From: Bryobacteraceae bacterium
GTDB taxonomy: Bacteria > Acidobacteriota > Terriglobia > Bryobacterales > Bryobacteraceae
Reading direction: 5' to 3'
Assembly: GCA_029975915.1 (NCBI GenBank)
Contig: JARKOC010000177.1
Coordinates: 1-64,000, forward strand
DNA: 64,000 bases
The notes under the pieces were generated by a model, which saw nothing but the letters and a program-made list of their open reading frames with translations, searched no databases and was not told where the DNA came from. This document shows positions 45,866 to 53,063 of the stretch, one piece after another. Positions within the stretch are counted from its first letter, which is position 1. Each line of letters starts with the position of its first letter. Made by a program: the position numbers and the translations under genes.

Positions 45866-46495
45866 GTGAGAATTGACGCAAAGCATCTCGGCCTGGCGGC
45901 CCTCGCGCTGCTTGCCGCCGCCCCGGCCGTCCAGGCCCAACAGGCGCCCACTAAGGTTGCCATCATTAACATCCAAAGCGCCATCCTGGCCACCAAGGAC
46001 GGAGAGAAGGCGCGTGAAGCCCTGCGCGTAAAATTCGAGGCCCGGTCCAAGGATCTCGAATCCCGCATGGCCGAGATCAATAAGAAGCGCGAGGCGCTCC
46101 AGAAATCCTCCAACACGCTTTCGGCCGAGGCCCGCGACAAGCAGACGCGCGAGATTGAAGATCTGCAGAAGAAGTACCAATGGGATGCCGAGGACTTCCA
46201 GAGCGACGTGCAACAAGAAGAGCAGAAACTTGTGGGAGAGATCGGCAACCGGATGATTTCCATTATCGACGAGTACTCGAAGGGGCAGAACTTCGCGCTC
46301 GTCCTCGACGTTTCCAGCCAGCAAAGCCCAGTGCTTTGGGCGGCCAGCGGGATTGAGATCACGCGAGACATCGTCGAGCTCTACGACAAGAAGAATCCTT
46401 CGGGCGCGGCTACGCCTGCCGCCACTCCCACCGCCAAGCCGGCGACGGGGACGCCTGCCACGCCAGCGGCCAAGAAGCCTGCCGGCGTGAAGTAA
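45866..46495 (+). CDS. Skp/OmpH-family periplasmic chaperone
   Basis: 209 residues starting with GTG at 45866; GAGGAG lies 8-10 bases upstream. Signal peptide (HLGLAALALLAAAPAVQAQ), a VAIINIQSAILATKDGEKA start, and long helical arms (about 50-130) as in the trimeric jellyfish-shaped Skp. A low-complexity Ala/Thr/Pro/Lys tail (about 175-209) is added. It holds unfolded outer-membrane proteins for the BamA complex, whose main subunit is encoded 59 bases upstream. Confidence 0.9.
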   Translation: MRIDAKHLGLAALALLAAAPAVQAQQAPTKVAIINIQSAILATKDGEKAREALRVKFEARSKDLESRMAEINKKREALQKSSNTLSAEARDKQTREIEDLQKKYQWDAEDFQSDVQQEEQKLVGEIGNRMISIIDEYSKGQNFALVLDVSSQQSPVLWAASGIEITRDIVELYDKKNPSGAATPAATPTAKPATGTPATPAAKKPAGVK

Positions 46496-46522
46496 GACCC
46501 GGTTCACAATCCATTCAGCAGG

Positions 46523-46562
46523 GGCCGGCGGATGCCAGTGGCGATCGCCGGTCTTTCTCTTT
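46523..46562 (+). terminator. Hairpin terminator after the bamA-skp pair
   Basis: GGCCGGCG (46523-46530) pairs with CGCCGGTC (46546-46553), one G-T pair included, and TTCTCTTTT follows. It fits a rho-independent terminator for the upstream operon. Confidence 0.6.
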
Positions 46563-46701
46563 TGTTCGTCTTGGCGGCAGGCTCCACGCGAATGGGGAAC
46601 CAGCGGCAATTCGTTCATTTATAACCACTTTCTCTCGATACCAGTTCGTTTGGCCGAAGTGCCGCCGTCAGGCGAGAGCCCGTGGTGTACACTGTTCATC
46701 G

Positions 46702-47532
46702 ATGCAACGCCGCCACTTTTTCGCACTTGGAGCAGGTTCCCTGCTTGCTGCCGCCCGTCCCCGGATCGTGTTCGTTTGCGGCGATCACGAGTACTCAGGC
46801 GAGTTCACGCTGCCGCTGGTAGCGGCCGAACTGGAACGCAACTACTCGGTCTCGTGCACCGTTCTGAAGTCCGTGCCTGACCAGAACGGCGAAACCGACA
46901 TCCCCGGGCTCGACGCTCTCGACTCCGCCCAACTGGCCGTCTTCTATCTCCGCTGGCGGCGGTTGCCGGCCTCTCAACTCGCTCCTATCGAACGATATGT
47001 GCGGGCAGGCAAGCCACTGATGGCGTTCCGCACGACTTCCCACGCGTTCCGCTACCCAAAAGGCGATCCGCTTGAACCCTGGAATGGCTGGGCGGCCGAA
47101 GCCTTTGGCGCGCCGCCAGGATGGGGCGCTGACGGACACACTCATTTTGGCCACAAATCGACAACGGACGTTTCGGTGACTGGGACCCACCCGATTACGG
47201 CGGGGGTTAACCGTCAATTCCATGTGCGCTCATGGCTCTACCGGGTCGCGCCGAAGTGGCCGCCTAAAGATGCCCAGGTTCTGCTCACCGGTACGGCCAT
47301 CAACCCGGACAAGCCCGCGGAGGTGAACCCGGTGGCCTGGACCTGGACCAACCGGTACGGCGGGCGGGCCCTGTACACCTCACTGGGCCATCCGGAGGAT
47401 TTTGCCGTGGAGGCTTTCCAGCGCTTCGTTATCCAGGGCGTCCAGTGGTGCCTCAATCCGCGGAAGAAGCCCAGGTGGGCGGGGGCCGTTTCCATCCAGG
47501 TGCCGTACCGGGGCATGGTCAAGACGGCTTAA
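46702..47532 (+). CDS. ThuA-like exported protein
   Basis: 276 residues. The N-terminus MQRRHFFALGAGSLLAAARP has a twin-arginine-like signal. The rest is a class-I glutamine-amidotransferase-like ThuA fold: RIVFVCGDHEYSGEFTLP, LAVFYLRWRRLPASQLAPIERYVRAGKPLMAFRT, FGHKSTTDVSVTGTHPITAGV and LYTSLGHPEDF. ThuA-type proteins are linked to trehalose and 3-keto-sugar metabolism. No nucleophilic cysteine is at the expected place, as in other ThuA proteins. A DUF1080 gene follows at about 210 bases. TACACT lies 8 bases before the ATG and no ribosome binding site is seen. Confidence 0.83.
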   Translation: MQRRHFFALGAGSLLAAARPRIVFVCGDHEYSGEFTLPLVAAELERNYSVSCTVLKSVPDQNGETDIPGLDALDSAQLAVFYLRWRRLPASQLAPIERYVRAGKPLMAFRTTSHAFRYPKGDPLEPWNGWAAEAFGAPPGWGADGHTHFGHKSTTDVSVTGTHPITAGVNRQFHVRSWLYRVAPKWPPKDAQVLLTGTAINPDKPAEVNPVAWTWTNRYGGRALYTSLGHPEDFAVEAFQRFVIQGVQWCLNPRKKPRWAGAVSIQVPYRGMVKTA

Positions 47533-47742
47533 GGTGGTTGCCCGTCTTCGTTTAGTTTTTTGCCTGACCGGAACGATTTTGTGATGGAACAGGCGCGAAT
47601 ATCCCGCTCTATTGAATGTAAGGTTTGCTGATCAGGTTTCGGAGGAGGCCCAGCGGACCTTTTGGCGGGCCGCGCCGATCGGAGGGGCGGCGTGGCCCAC
47701 CGGTTTCCACAGCAGACTGAGCGCCTGCGACAATATCAGGTG

Positions 47743-48558
47743 ATGCGACTTCTCGCCGTCTTCGCTCTCATCCTGGTTCCAATCGCCGCGCAGGACAATT
47801 CGCTCACGCGCCAGCAAAAGGCCGCCGGTTGGCGTCTTTTGTTTGACGGGAAGTCCATGCGCGGGTGGCAGGACCCCGCCAAGAAGACCGTACCTGGCTC
47901 GGCCTGGGCCATCGAGGACGGTACTCTCACCACGGTCCTGAAACCCCGCATCGAGGAAGACCTGATCACAACCCGCTCGTTCGCTGATTTCGAACTTGAG
48001 TTCGATTGGCGGGTGGCAGAGCGCGGCAACACCGGCTTAAAGTACAGGCTTCAGCGGGAGATCTTCGTCGACAGCACCACCGTCAAGCCGGGGCCCAACG
48101 GATTCGAGGGCATTCTCGGCCGTGAACTTGCCTCCAAGGCTTCCAACCGCAAGAAACTGGCCCCGGATGCCAAGGGCTTCGTCTACACGGTGGCTTTCGA
48201 GTTTCAGCTCATCGACGATCAGAGGCATCCTGACGCGCTGCGCGGCCCGGACCGTCAGACCGGAGCGCTTTACTCCATGATTCCCGCGGCGGCCAAACCG
48301 GCGAAACCGGCCGGAGAGTGGAATCACGGCAGGCTCGTCGTCCAAGGGAAACACATAGAACACTGGGTGAACGGGGTGAAGGTCCTGGAGGCGTCTCTCG
48401 ACGATCCGCGCGTCATTGGCGGCGTCGAGAAGCGCTGGAGGCCGGCGCCGGAGATCCTCAAGGATCTGACGAATCCCAAGCCGGCGGGCCCGATCGCATT
48501 GCAGCACCACGGCGACCGGGTCTGGTTCAAAAACATCAAGATCCGGGAATTGAAGTAA
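47743..48558 (+). CDS. DUF1080 (3-keto-disaccharide hydrolase family) exported protein
   Basis: 271 residues from the ATG at 47743 with signal peptide RLLAVFALILVPIAAQ. The LamG-like jelly roll is recognised by WRLLFDGKSMRGWQ, FADFELEFDWRVAERGNTGLKYR, WNHGRLVVQGKHIEHWVNGVKV and GPIALQHHGDRVWFKNIKIREL. Members of this family hydrolyse 3-keto-glycosides made by oxidation of sugars at C3. Together with the adjacent ThuA-like protein it points to oxidative glycoside breakdown outside the cytoplasm. The stop is 10 bases from the stop of the converging caspase gene. Confidence 0.88.
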   Translation: MRLLAVFALILVPIAAQDNSLTRQQKAAGWRLLFDGKSMRGWQDPAKKTVPGSAWAIEDGTLTTVLKPRIEEDLITTRSFADFELEFDWRVAERGNTGLKYRLQREIFVDSTTVKPGPNGFEGILGRELASKASNRKKLAPDAKGFVYTVAFEFQLIDDQRHPDALRGPDRQTGALYSMIPAAAKPAKPAGEWNHGRLVVQGKHIEHWVNGVKVLEASLDDPRVIGGVEKRWRPAPEILKDLTNPKPAGPIALQHHGDRVWFKNIKIRELK

Positions 48559-48568
48559 ACGGGAAAGG

Positions 48569-50653
48569 CTAACGGGCGGCCGCGAGCGCCCCTTCGATAG
48601 CGGTCAGGTTTTTGCGGGCGAAACTGGCCTCTTCGAGGTCGGGGTTGAGGGTGAGCATTTTCTGAAAACTGACACGGGCGGCGGCGAGCAATTCGATGGA
48701 TCCGGTTCGCTGGGCCTGGTAGGAGTAATTCAGGCCGAGCAGGTAGTGGGTGAAGGCGTCCTGCGGGTCATAAGCGAGCGACCGCTGGCAGTATGAGATG
48801 GCCTCGTCGTACTTTTTGAGATTCTTGGCGTTCTCGCACAACCCGAAGTAAGCCAGGCTGCGAAGGTCCTGCCAGATGTCGCGCTGTGCGGCGCGTTTCT
48901 TGCGGCCGTAGCCGATGAGGAAGCCGGCGACATAGTAGTTCAGCTTGCCGGCCAGTTTCGAGTCGAAGTCACTGAGTTTCAGGTAGGCAAGGTATTCCGG
49001 CGTGGACTCGGCAGGTTTACCGCTCATGCGGAGGCTTTCGGCCATCCAGAAGTGAGCCTCACCGTTGTTTGGCGCCAGAGCGATGGCCCGCCTGGCCGAG
49101 TCGATCGACTCGGCATACATGCCTTTCATCCGGTAGGCCTGGGCTTGCAGATACCACGCCATCTGGTGTTTCGAGTCGCGTCTGGTCACGACATTGAACT
49201 GCCGGATCGCCTCGTCCACGTCGCCCAGGCCGAGGAGCATCCCGCCGTAGGAGGCGCGGGCTTCCAGATAATCGGGATCGATCTCGATGGCCCGTTTGTA
49301 GTATTTGGCCGCCGTTTCCTGGTCGTAGAGGGCGTCGTAGGTCCGTCCCAGGTACAGCGCAGCCTGGCTGTAAGTAGGGTCGAGCGCCAGCGCCTCGGCG
49401 AACAGGGCGGCAGCTTTGGCGTACTCGGCTTGGCCGCCTTTGTTGTAATGATCCAGCGCGTCGTCGAACTTCTCGGCGGCCGCCCTGGGACGCCGTCGAG
49501 GGATCATGATCTTCACAGAAACAGTGGATTCCTGCCCCGGATAGACCATCTCCTCGCGCGGCCCGTCGGGCTCGTAGCCCATTTTGACGGCCTTGATGGT
49601 TACGGCGCCGGGAGGCAGTCCTGGCAAGCGGAGCGGCGTGCCTTTGTTCACCACGCCGACGCTGTTGCCGTTCAGGAAGACTTCGACCCCGTCCATGTTG
49701 GATTCGATAATGAGCGCGCCCGATTTCGGCGGCGGCGGCGCTCCGGGCTTGACGCCCGAGGGGAGATAGGCAAGCAGCATCTGGGCATCAAAACTGCCAC
49801 GGTCGGATGTGGGATTCTGCTGGCCGCCGGTGGCTTCGCGGACGTTGCGCCGGACGTATTCGGCGAGTTCGTCGGCCGTTACCACGCCGTCGCCGTTCTC
49901 GTCGGCCATGCCCTCAAGACCCTTGACGACATAGTAGGTGAAGATGCCGTGGCCGCCACCCCAATCCGGGCTTTCGAAGGACCGTTCGCGGTCGCGGCTG
50001 GCGGTCAATGAGAACAAGCTCCTGGAAAGGTCGAGCAGGCGCTTGTTCATGTAGGCGGCATCCTCGGCCGGGGTGATGGCGCCGCTGTGGCAGGAGTCGG
50101 TCAGCAGCACCTTCCATTTGCCCTTGATCACGGAGCCGAAGATGCGTCCTAGTTCATCCATCGGGTAGCCGGTCTGTTTGATGCGATTCGAATCGAAATC
50201 GAAAGGAGCGAGATAGCCTGCGCCGTCGTAGACGAAGCCGTGGCCGGCGAAGTAGATCAGAACGCGGTCGTCGTCCTTGGTGACCGACGGCAGCCACTCC
50301 TCGATCTCTTTCTTGACGTTTGCCAAGGTCGCCCTTGGACCCACTAGTTTGTGGACGTTCTCGGCGCGGAAGTTGCCACCCTCCGGGCTGATCAGGATGG
50401 AGTAAATCGCCTCGGCGTCGCGCTCGGAATACTTCAACTGCGCCTCAGCGGGCAGATTCTGGTATTGCGCAATGCCGATGATGAGGGCGTAGCTACGCGG
50501 AATGGCGGCGCTGACCGGTTTGGCCGCCTCGGCGGGTTTTTCGTCTTCATAGCGCAGGTCGCGCTGCTGGCGCTGTGGAGGCTGTGGGTTGGTTTGGGCC
50601 GGCAGCAAAGCCGCTGCCAACGTGGCCAAGGCTGTTAATTCCAGGATTCTCAT
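48569..50653 (-). CDS. Exported caspase-fold protein with EF-hand loop, PEGA domain and TPR repeats
   Basis: 694 residues. Signal peptide at 1-19 (MRILELTALATLAAALLPA); caspase-like (C14) domain at about 52-320 with the catalytic dyad His138 in YFAGHGF and Cys188 in LLTDSCHSG; a canonical 12-residue EF-hand loop DENGDGVVTADE at 251-262; a PEGA domain at about 330-390; and about six TPR units from 400 to 690. Orthocaspases cut after Arg or Lys and many are calcium-dependent; whether this one is active is untested. Its start overlaps the stop of the first DUF4384 gene by four bases, so the two are coupled. The combination of an export signal with the catalytic dyad implies action at the envelope. 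Confidence 0.92.
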   Translation of the reverse strand: MRILELTALATLAAALLPAQTNPQPPQRQQRDLRYEDEKPAEAAKPVSAAIPRSYALIIGIAQYQNLPAEAQLKYSERDAEAIYSILISPEGGNFRAENVHKLVGPRATLANVKKEIEEWLPSVTKDDDRVLIYFAGHGFVYDGAGYLAPFDFDSNRIKQTGYPMDELGRIFGSVIKGKWKVLLTDSCHSGAITPAEDAAYMNKRLLDLSRSLFSLTASRDRERSFESPDWGGGHGIFTYYVVKGLEGMADENGDGVVTADELAEYVRRNVREATGGQQNPTSDRGSFDAQMLLAYLPSGVKPGAPPPPKSGALIIESNMDGVEVFLNGNSVGVVNKGTPLRLPGLPPGAVTIKAVKMGYEPDGPREEMVYPGQESTVSVKIMIPRRRPRAAAEKFDDALDHYNKGGQAEYAKAAALFAEALALDPTYSQAALYLGRTYDALYDQETAAKYYKRAIEIDPDYLEARASYGGMLLGLGDVDEAIRQFNVVTRRDSKHQMAWYLQAQAYRMKGMYAESIDSARRAIALAPNNGEAHFWMAESLRMSGKPAESTPEYLAYLKLSDFDSKLAGKLNYYVAGFLIGYGRKKRAAQRDIWQDLRSLAYFGLCENAKNLKKYDEAISYCQRSLAYDPQDAFTHYLLGLNYSYQAQRTGSIELLAAARVSFQKMLTLNPDLEEASFARKNLTAIEGALAAAR

Positions 50654-51348
50654 TTGTGGGCCAGCCTGAATTCGTATACCACCGGGCCGTCACCGGCCGC
50701 AGGCGAGGAGACAACGGCGGCATTCTGTTGCCGGATGAATACGAGTTCCCTAGAGCGTAGATTGGGCACATCTTTCAGATTGGGCGGCAGAGCGGAAGGA
50801 TCCTCCACCTTGCGCAATCCTGCCGATGAGTCGACACAATCGCCGCGGGCGCGCAGCACTGCGTCGTCGCAGCGCGGAAGCAGAGTATGCATTTTTGTGC
50901 CTGGAGGCGGCGCGGGGGGAAGCGGCACGTAGCCCGGGCGCGAACCATCGCCAGATTGGGGCGCGATGTCGAGCGGCGTCACCATCCAGTAAATGATGTC
51001 CTGGCCTGGCGGTCCGGTGATACGGAATGCGCCAGAAGTGGCGGGAACCACATATTCCCTGCCCGGCTCAACTTTGTTCTGGCTGCCGGTATCCTCGCGA
51101 GGGAAAAGCAGCGTATAAGCGCCGCTTGTACCTTGGTTCATGACATAGAGAAAGCCCGAGAAGTTGGTCTTGGCACGGAAACGCACCTGAGCGCCGGATT
51201 CGAAGATCGTCGCCGGATCAACCGTTTTCCATTCGCCGTTACTCCGCACTTCAACCTGGATCACAATGCGGCGCGGAGTATCTGAGCGAGCCGGTGAGGA
51301 CTGGGGCGCAAGCAGGGATAGCAGAACTGCTGCGGTCGGAATCAGCAT
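50650..51348 (-). CDS. DUF4384 exported protein (first of two in the caspase operon)
   Basis: 232 residues with signal peptide LIPTAAVLLSLLAPQSSPA. The DUF4384 core is FESGAQVRFRAKTNFSGFLYVMNQGTSGAYTLLFP, EPGREYVVP and FRITGPPGQDIIYWMV. The region about 140-185 is Pro-rich and has four cysteines in two pairs (PRCDD, GDCVD). DUF4384 domains are commonly fused or adjacent to caspase or kinase domains and have no known function. It lies 16 bases after the second DUF4384 gene and overlaps the caspase gene by four bases. Confidence 0.85.
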   Translation of the reverse strand: MLIPTAAVLLSLLAPQSSPARSDTPRRIVIQVEVRSNGEWKTVDPATIFESGAQVRFRAKTNFSGFLYVMNQGTSGAYTLLFPREDTGSQNKVEPGREYVVPATSGAFRITGPPGQDIIYWMVTPLDIAPQSGDGSRPGYVPLPPAPPPGTKMHTLLPRCDDAVLRARGDCVDSSAGLRKVEDPSALPPNLKDVPNLRSRELVFIRQQNAAVVSSPAAGDGPVVYEFRLAHK

Positions 51349-51364
51349 TGAAGGCCTCCTTCCC

Positions 51365-52306
51365 CTAACGGTGCCGGAGCGACAAATCGACCACCAGACG
51401 CGAATCCGCGCCAGTGTTCGGATTCACGACATAGACGGCTTTTTCCTTGGCCGGCGCGCCGGAGGCGGCGGGCGGCGCCGTCTTTTCGTCCACCTTTTCG
51501 AAGACCAGGTCACGGGCAATCACCTTACCCCGCAACCGCCCCACAAGGTCATCGCTGACGTTGATCGAGTTCATCGCCATCGTCGTTTTAACGGGTTTGG
51601 TTTTTGATGGAGCTGCTGCTGGTGCGGCCGGAGCTGCCTGTTGATCCAGTTCATAGATCAACTTGTCAAGATCATTTTCCGGTTGACGCGAGAGGACGAA
51701 GAAGAGCTTTTCTTCGCCGGGCGTTTCGTCAAAGACGAAGCGAGTTCTGGAGGGAATGTCGTAGTCGCGACCCGGGAGCACGCGGTTCGAGCCGGAATCG
51801 TACTCGGGCGACGGGAACAGCACGCGCCAGTTGCCGCTGGAGCCTTTCATCACGATATAGAGGTATGCCGGATCGTTCACTTGGAGGCGCAGACGGATAC
51901 GGTCGCCGGAACGAAACACAAGATCTGGATCGACTTCCATGTATTCCTGGTCGCCGGCGTACTTCAGGATGCTGTAGCGCAGGCCCAATGGCCTGGCCGA
52001 CGGCGAGTAGCCGACTTGCAGGAACTGGTCGTCCTGGCGAGTGGTCGCCAGAGTCGCCTGGACCGGCTCTCTGGCGTCGCCTCCCTTGGGAGGTTGTTCC
52101 CGCGTCATGGGCTGTTTTCGTGTTGCGGCCTGTTGCTGTGGCTTCGCCTTGGATGCCTTCGTTGGCGGTGCGGTCTTTGCCGGAGCAGTATAGAAAAGTT
52201 CCCGGGCTGTCAGTCTGGGCGGCTTCGGTTGCGCCGCGGCTTCCGGGCATGTTGCGAGGACCAACGCGAGCGCGCCAAACGTCCCAATGAGATGACCGAT
52301 ATTCAT
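51365..52306 (-). CDS. DUF4384 exported protein (second of two in the caspase operon)
   Basis: 313 residues from the ATG at 52306, preceded by GGAGGAGGATAGAGG. Signal peptide (GTFGALALVLATCPEAAAQ), a Lys/Gln/Pro-rich linker (about 40-95), a DUF4384 domain at about 100-240 (FRSGDRIRLRLQVNDPAYLYIVMKG, WRVLFPSPEYDSGSNRVLPG, FDETPGEEKLFFVLS) and an Ala/Pro-rich C-terminal part. It is the first gene of the caspase operon. The two DUF4384 proteins share fold but little sequence, so they are old duplicates or separately recruited. Confidence 0.85.
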   Translation of the reverse strand: MNIGHLIGTFGALALVLATCPEAAAQPKPPRLTARELFYTAPAKTAPPTKASKAKPQQQAATRKQPMTREQPPKGGDAREPVQATLATTRQDDQFLQVGYSPSARPLGLRYSILKYAGDQEYMEVDPDLVFRSGDRIRLRLQVNDPAYLYIVMKGSSGNWRVLFPSPEYDSGSNRVLPGRDYDIPSRTRFVFDETPGEEKLFFVLSRQPENDLDKLIYELDQQAAPAAPAAAPSKTKPVKTTMAMNSINVSDDLVGRLRGKVIARDLVFEKVDEKTAPPAASGAPAKEKAVYVVNPNTGADSRLVVDLSLRHR

Positions 52307-52345
52307 CCCTCTATCCTCCTCCTTGCCAGTTCTCAATCTGGCCCC

Positions 52346-52394
52346 ATTGTAACCCGGAGAGAACCACTCTCCAGGAAACAAATGGAGCTATACT
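52346..52394. promoter_or_regulatory. Divergent promoter region between the caspase operon and the Ig-like genes
   Basis: The start codons 52306 (minus) and 52449 (plus) are 142 bases apart. Candidate -10 boxes are TACAAT on the minus strand (52351-52346) and TATACT on the plus strand (52389-52394). No -35 elements are convincing. The placement allows shared control of both transcripts. Confidence 0.35.
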
Positions 52395-52448
52395 ATCGGT
52401 ACTTCTGTCCGGAGACTTTGTAGGAGAGGCTAAGCAAGAGGCAGATCT

Positions 52449-53045
52449 ATGAGCACTCACCAACCGGTCCGGCCGCTCTTGGCCGTGTCCCTTTCACTCA
52501 TGATGGCCCTGTCGCCTCCGGCATGGGCCCAGGAGGCAGGTGCGATTAAGGCGCTGAACATCGTCATCGTCGAGGGCGAAGGAGCCATCAACAATGTGCG
52601 GCAGCGTGTAGCGCGCGAACCCATTGTCGAGGTGACCGATGAGAACAAGAGACCGGTCAGCGGGGCCTTGGTCACGTTCATGCTGCCGGGCAACGGGCCA
52701 AGCGGAGTATTCGCGAACGGGGCCAATACAATGACGATCGCGACCGACAACGCCGGCCGTGCGGTGGCGAGAGGCCTTCGGGTCAATAACCAGGCCGGCC
52801 AGTACCAGATGCGAGTCAGCGTGTCGCATCAGGGTTTGAGCGCATCGACGAGCATTAACATGACAAACGCGGCGCTGGCGGCGGCCGCGGGCATCGGCGT
52901 GGCGAAACTCCTCATTATTCTGGCCGTTGCAGGCGCCGCGGTTGCTGGAAGCGCGGTGGCGATTAATCAGTCGGGGGGGAGCGCGGCGGTGCCTGCCTCA
53001 ATCGGCGTGACACCAGGCACACCTACAGTGGGGCCGCCGAAATAG
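52449..53045 (+). CDS. Secreted Ig-like (Big-1-type) protein with C-terminal membrane helix
   Basis: 198 residues: signal peptide (LLAVSLSLMMALSPPAWAQ), an invasin/Big-1-like Ig domain (VEVTDENKRPVSGALVTFML, ATDNAGRAVARGLRVNNQAGQYQMRVSVSH), then a hydrophobic helix (LLIILAVAGAAVAGSAVAI) and a short Pro/Gly tail. It is therefore anchored in a membrane with the Ig part outside the cytoplasm. The gene for the large Ig-repeat protein follows after 18 bases, and the caspase operon is divergent. Confidence 0.78.
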   Translation: MSTHQPVRPLLAVSLSLMMALSPPAWAQEAGAIKALNIVIVEGEGAINNVRQRVAREPIVEVTDENKRPVSGALVTFMLPGNGPSGVFANGANTMTIATDNAGRAVARGLRVNNQAGQYQMRVSVSHQGLSASTSINMTNAALAAAAGIGVAKLLIILAVAGAAVAGSAVAINQSGGSAAVPASIGVTPGTPTVGPPK

Positions 53046-53063
53046 GCGAGAGGAGGAATCGTC

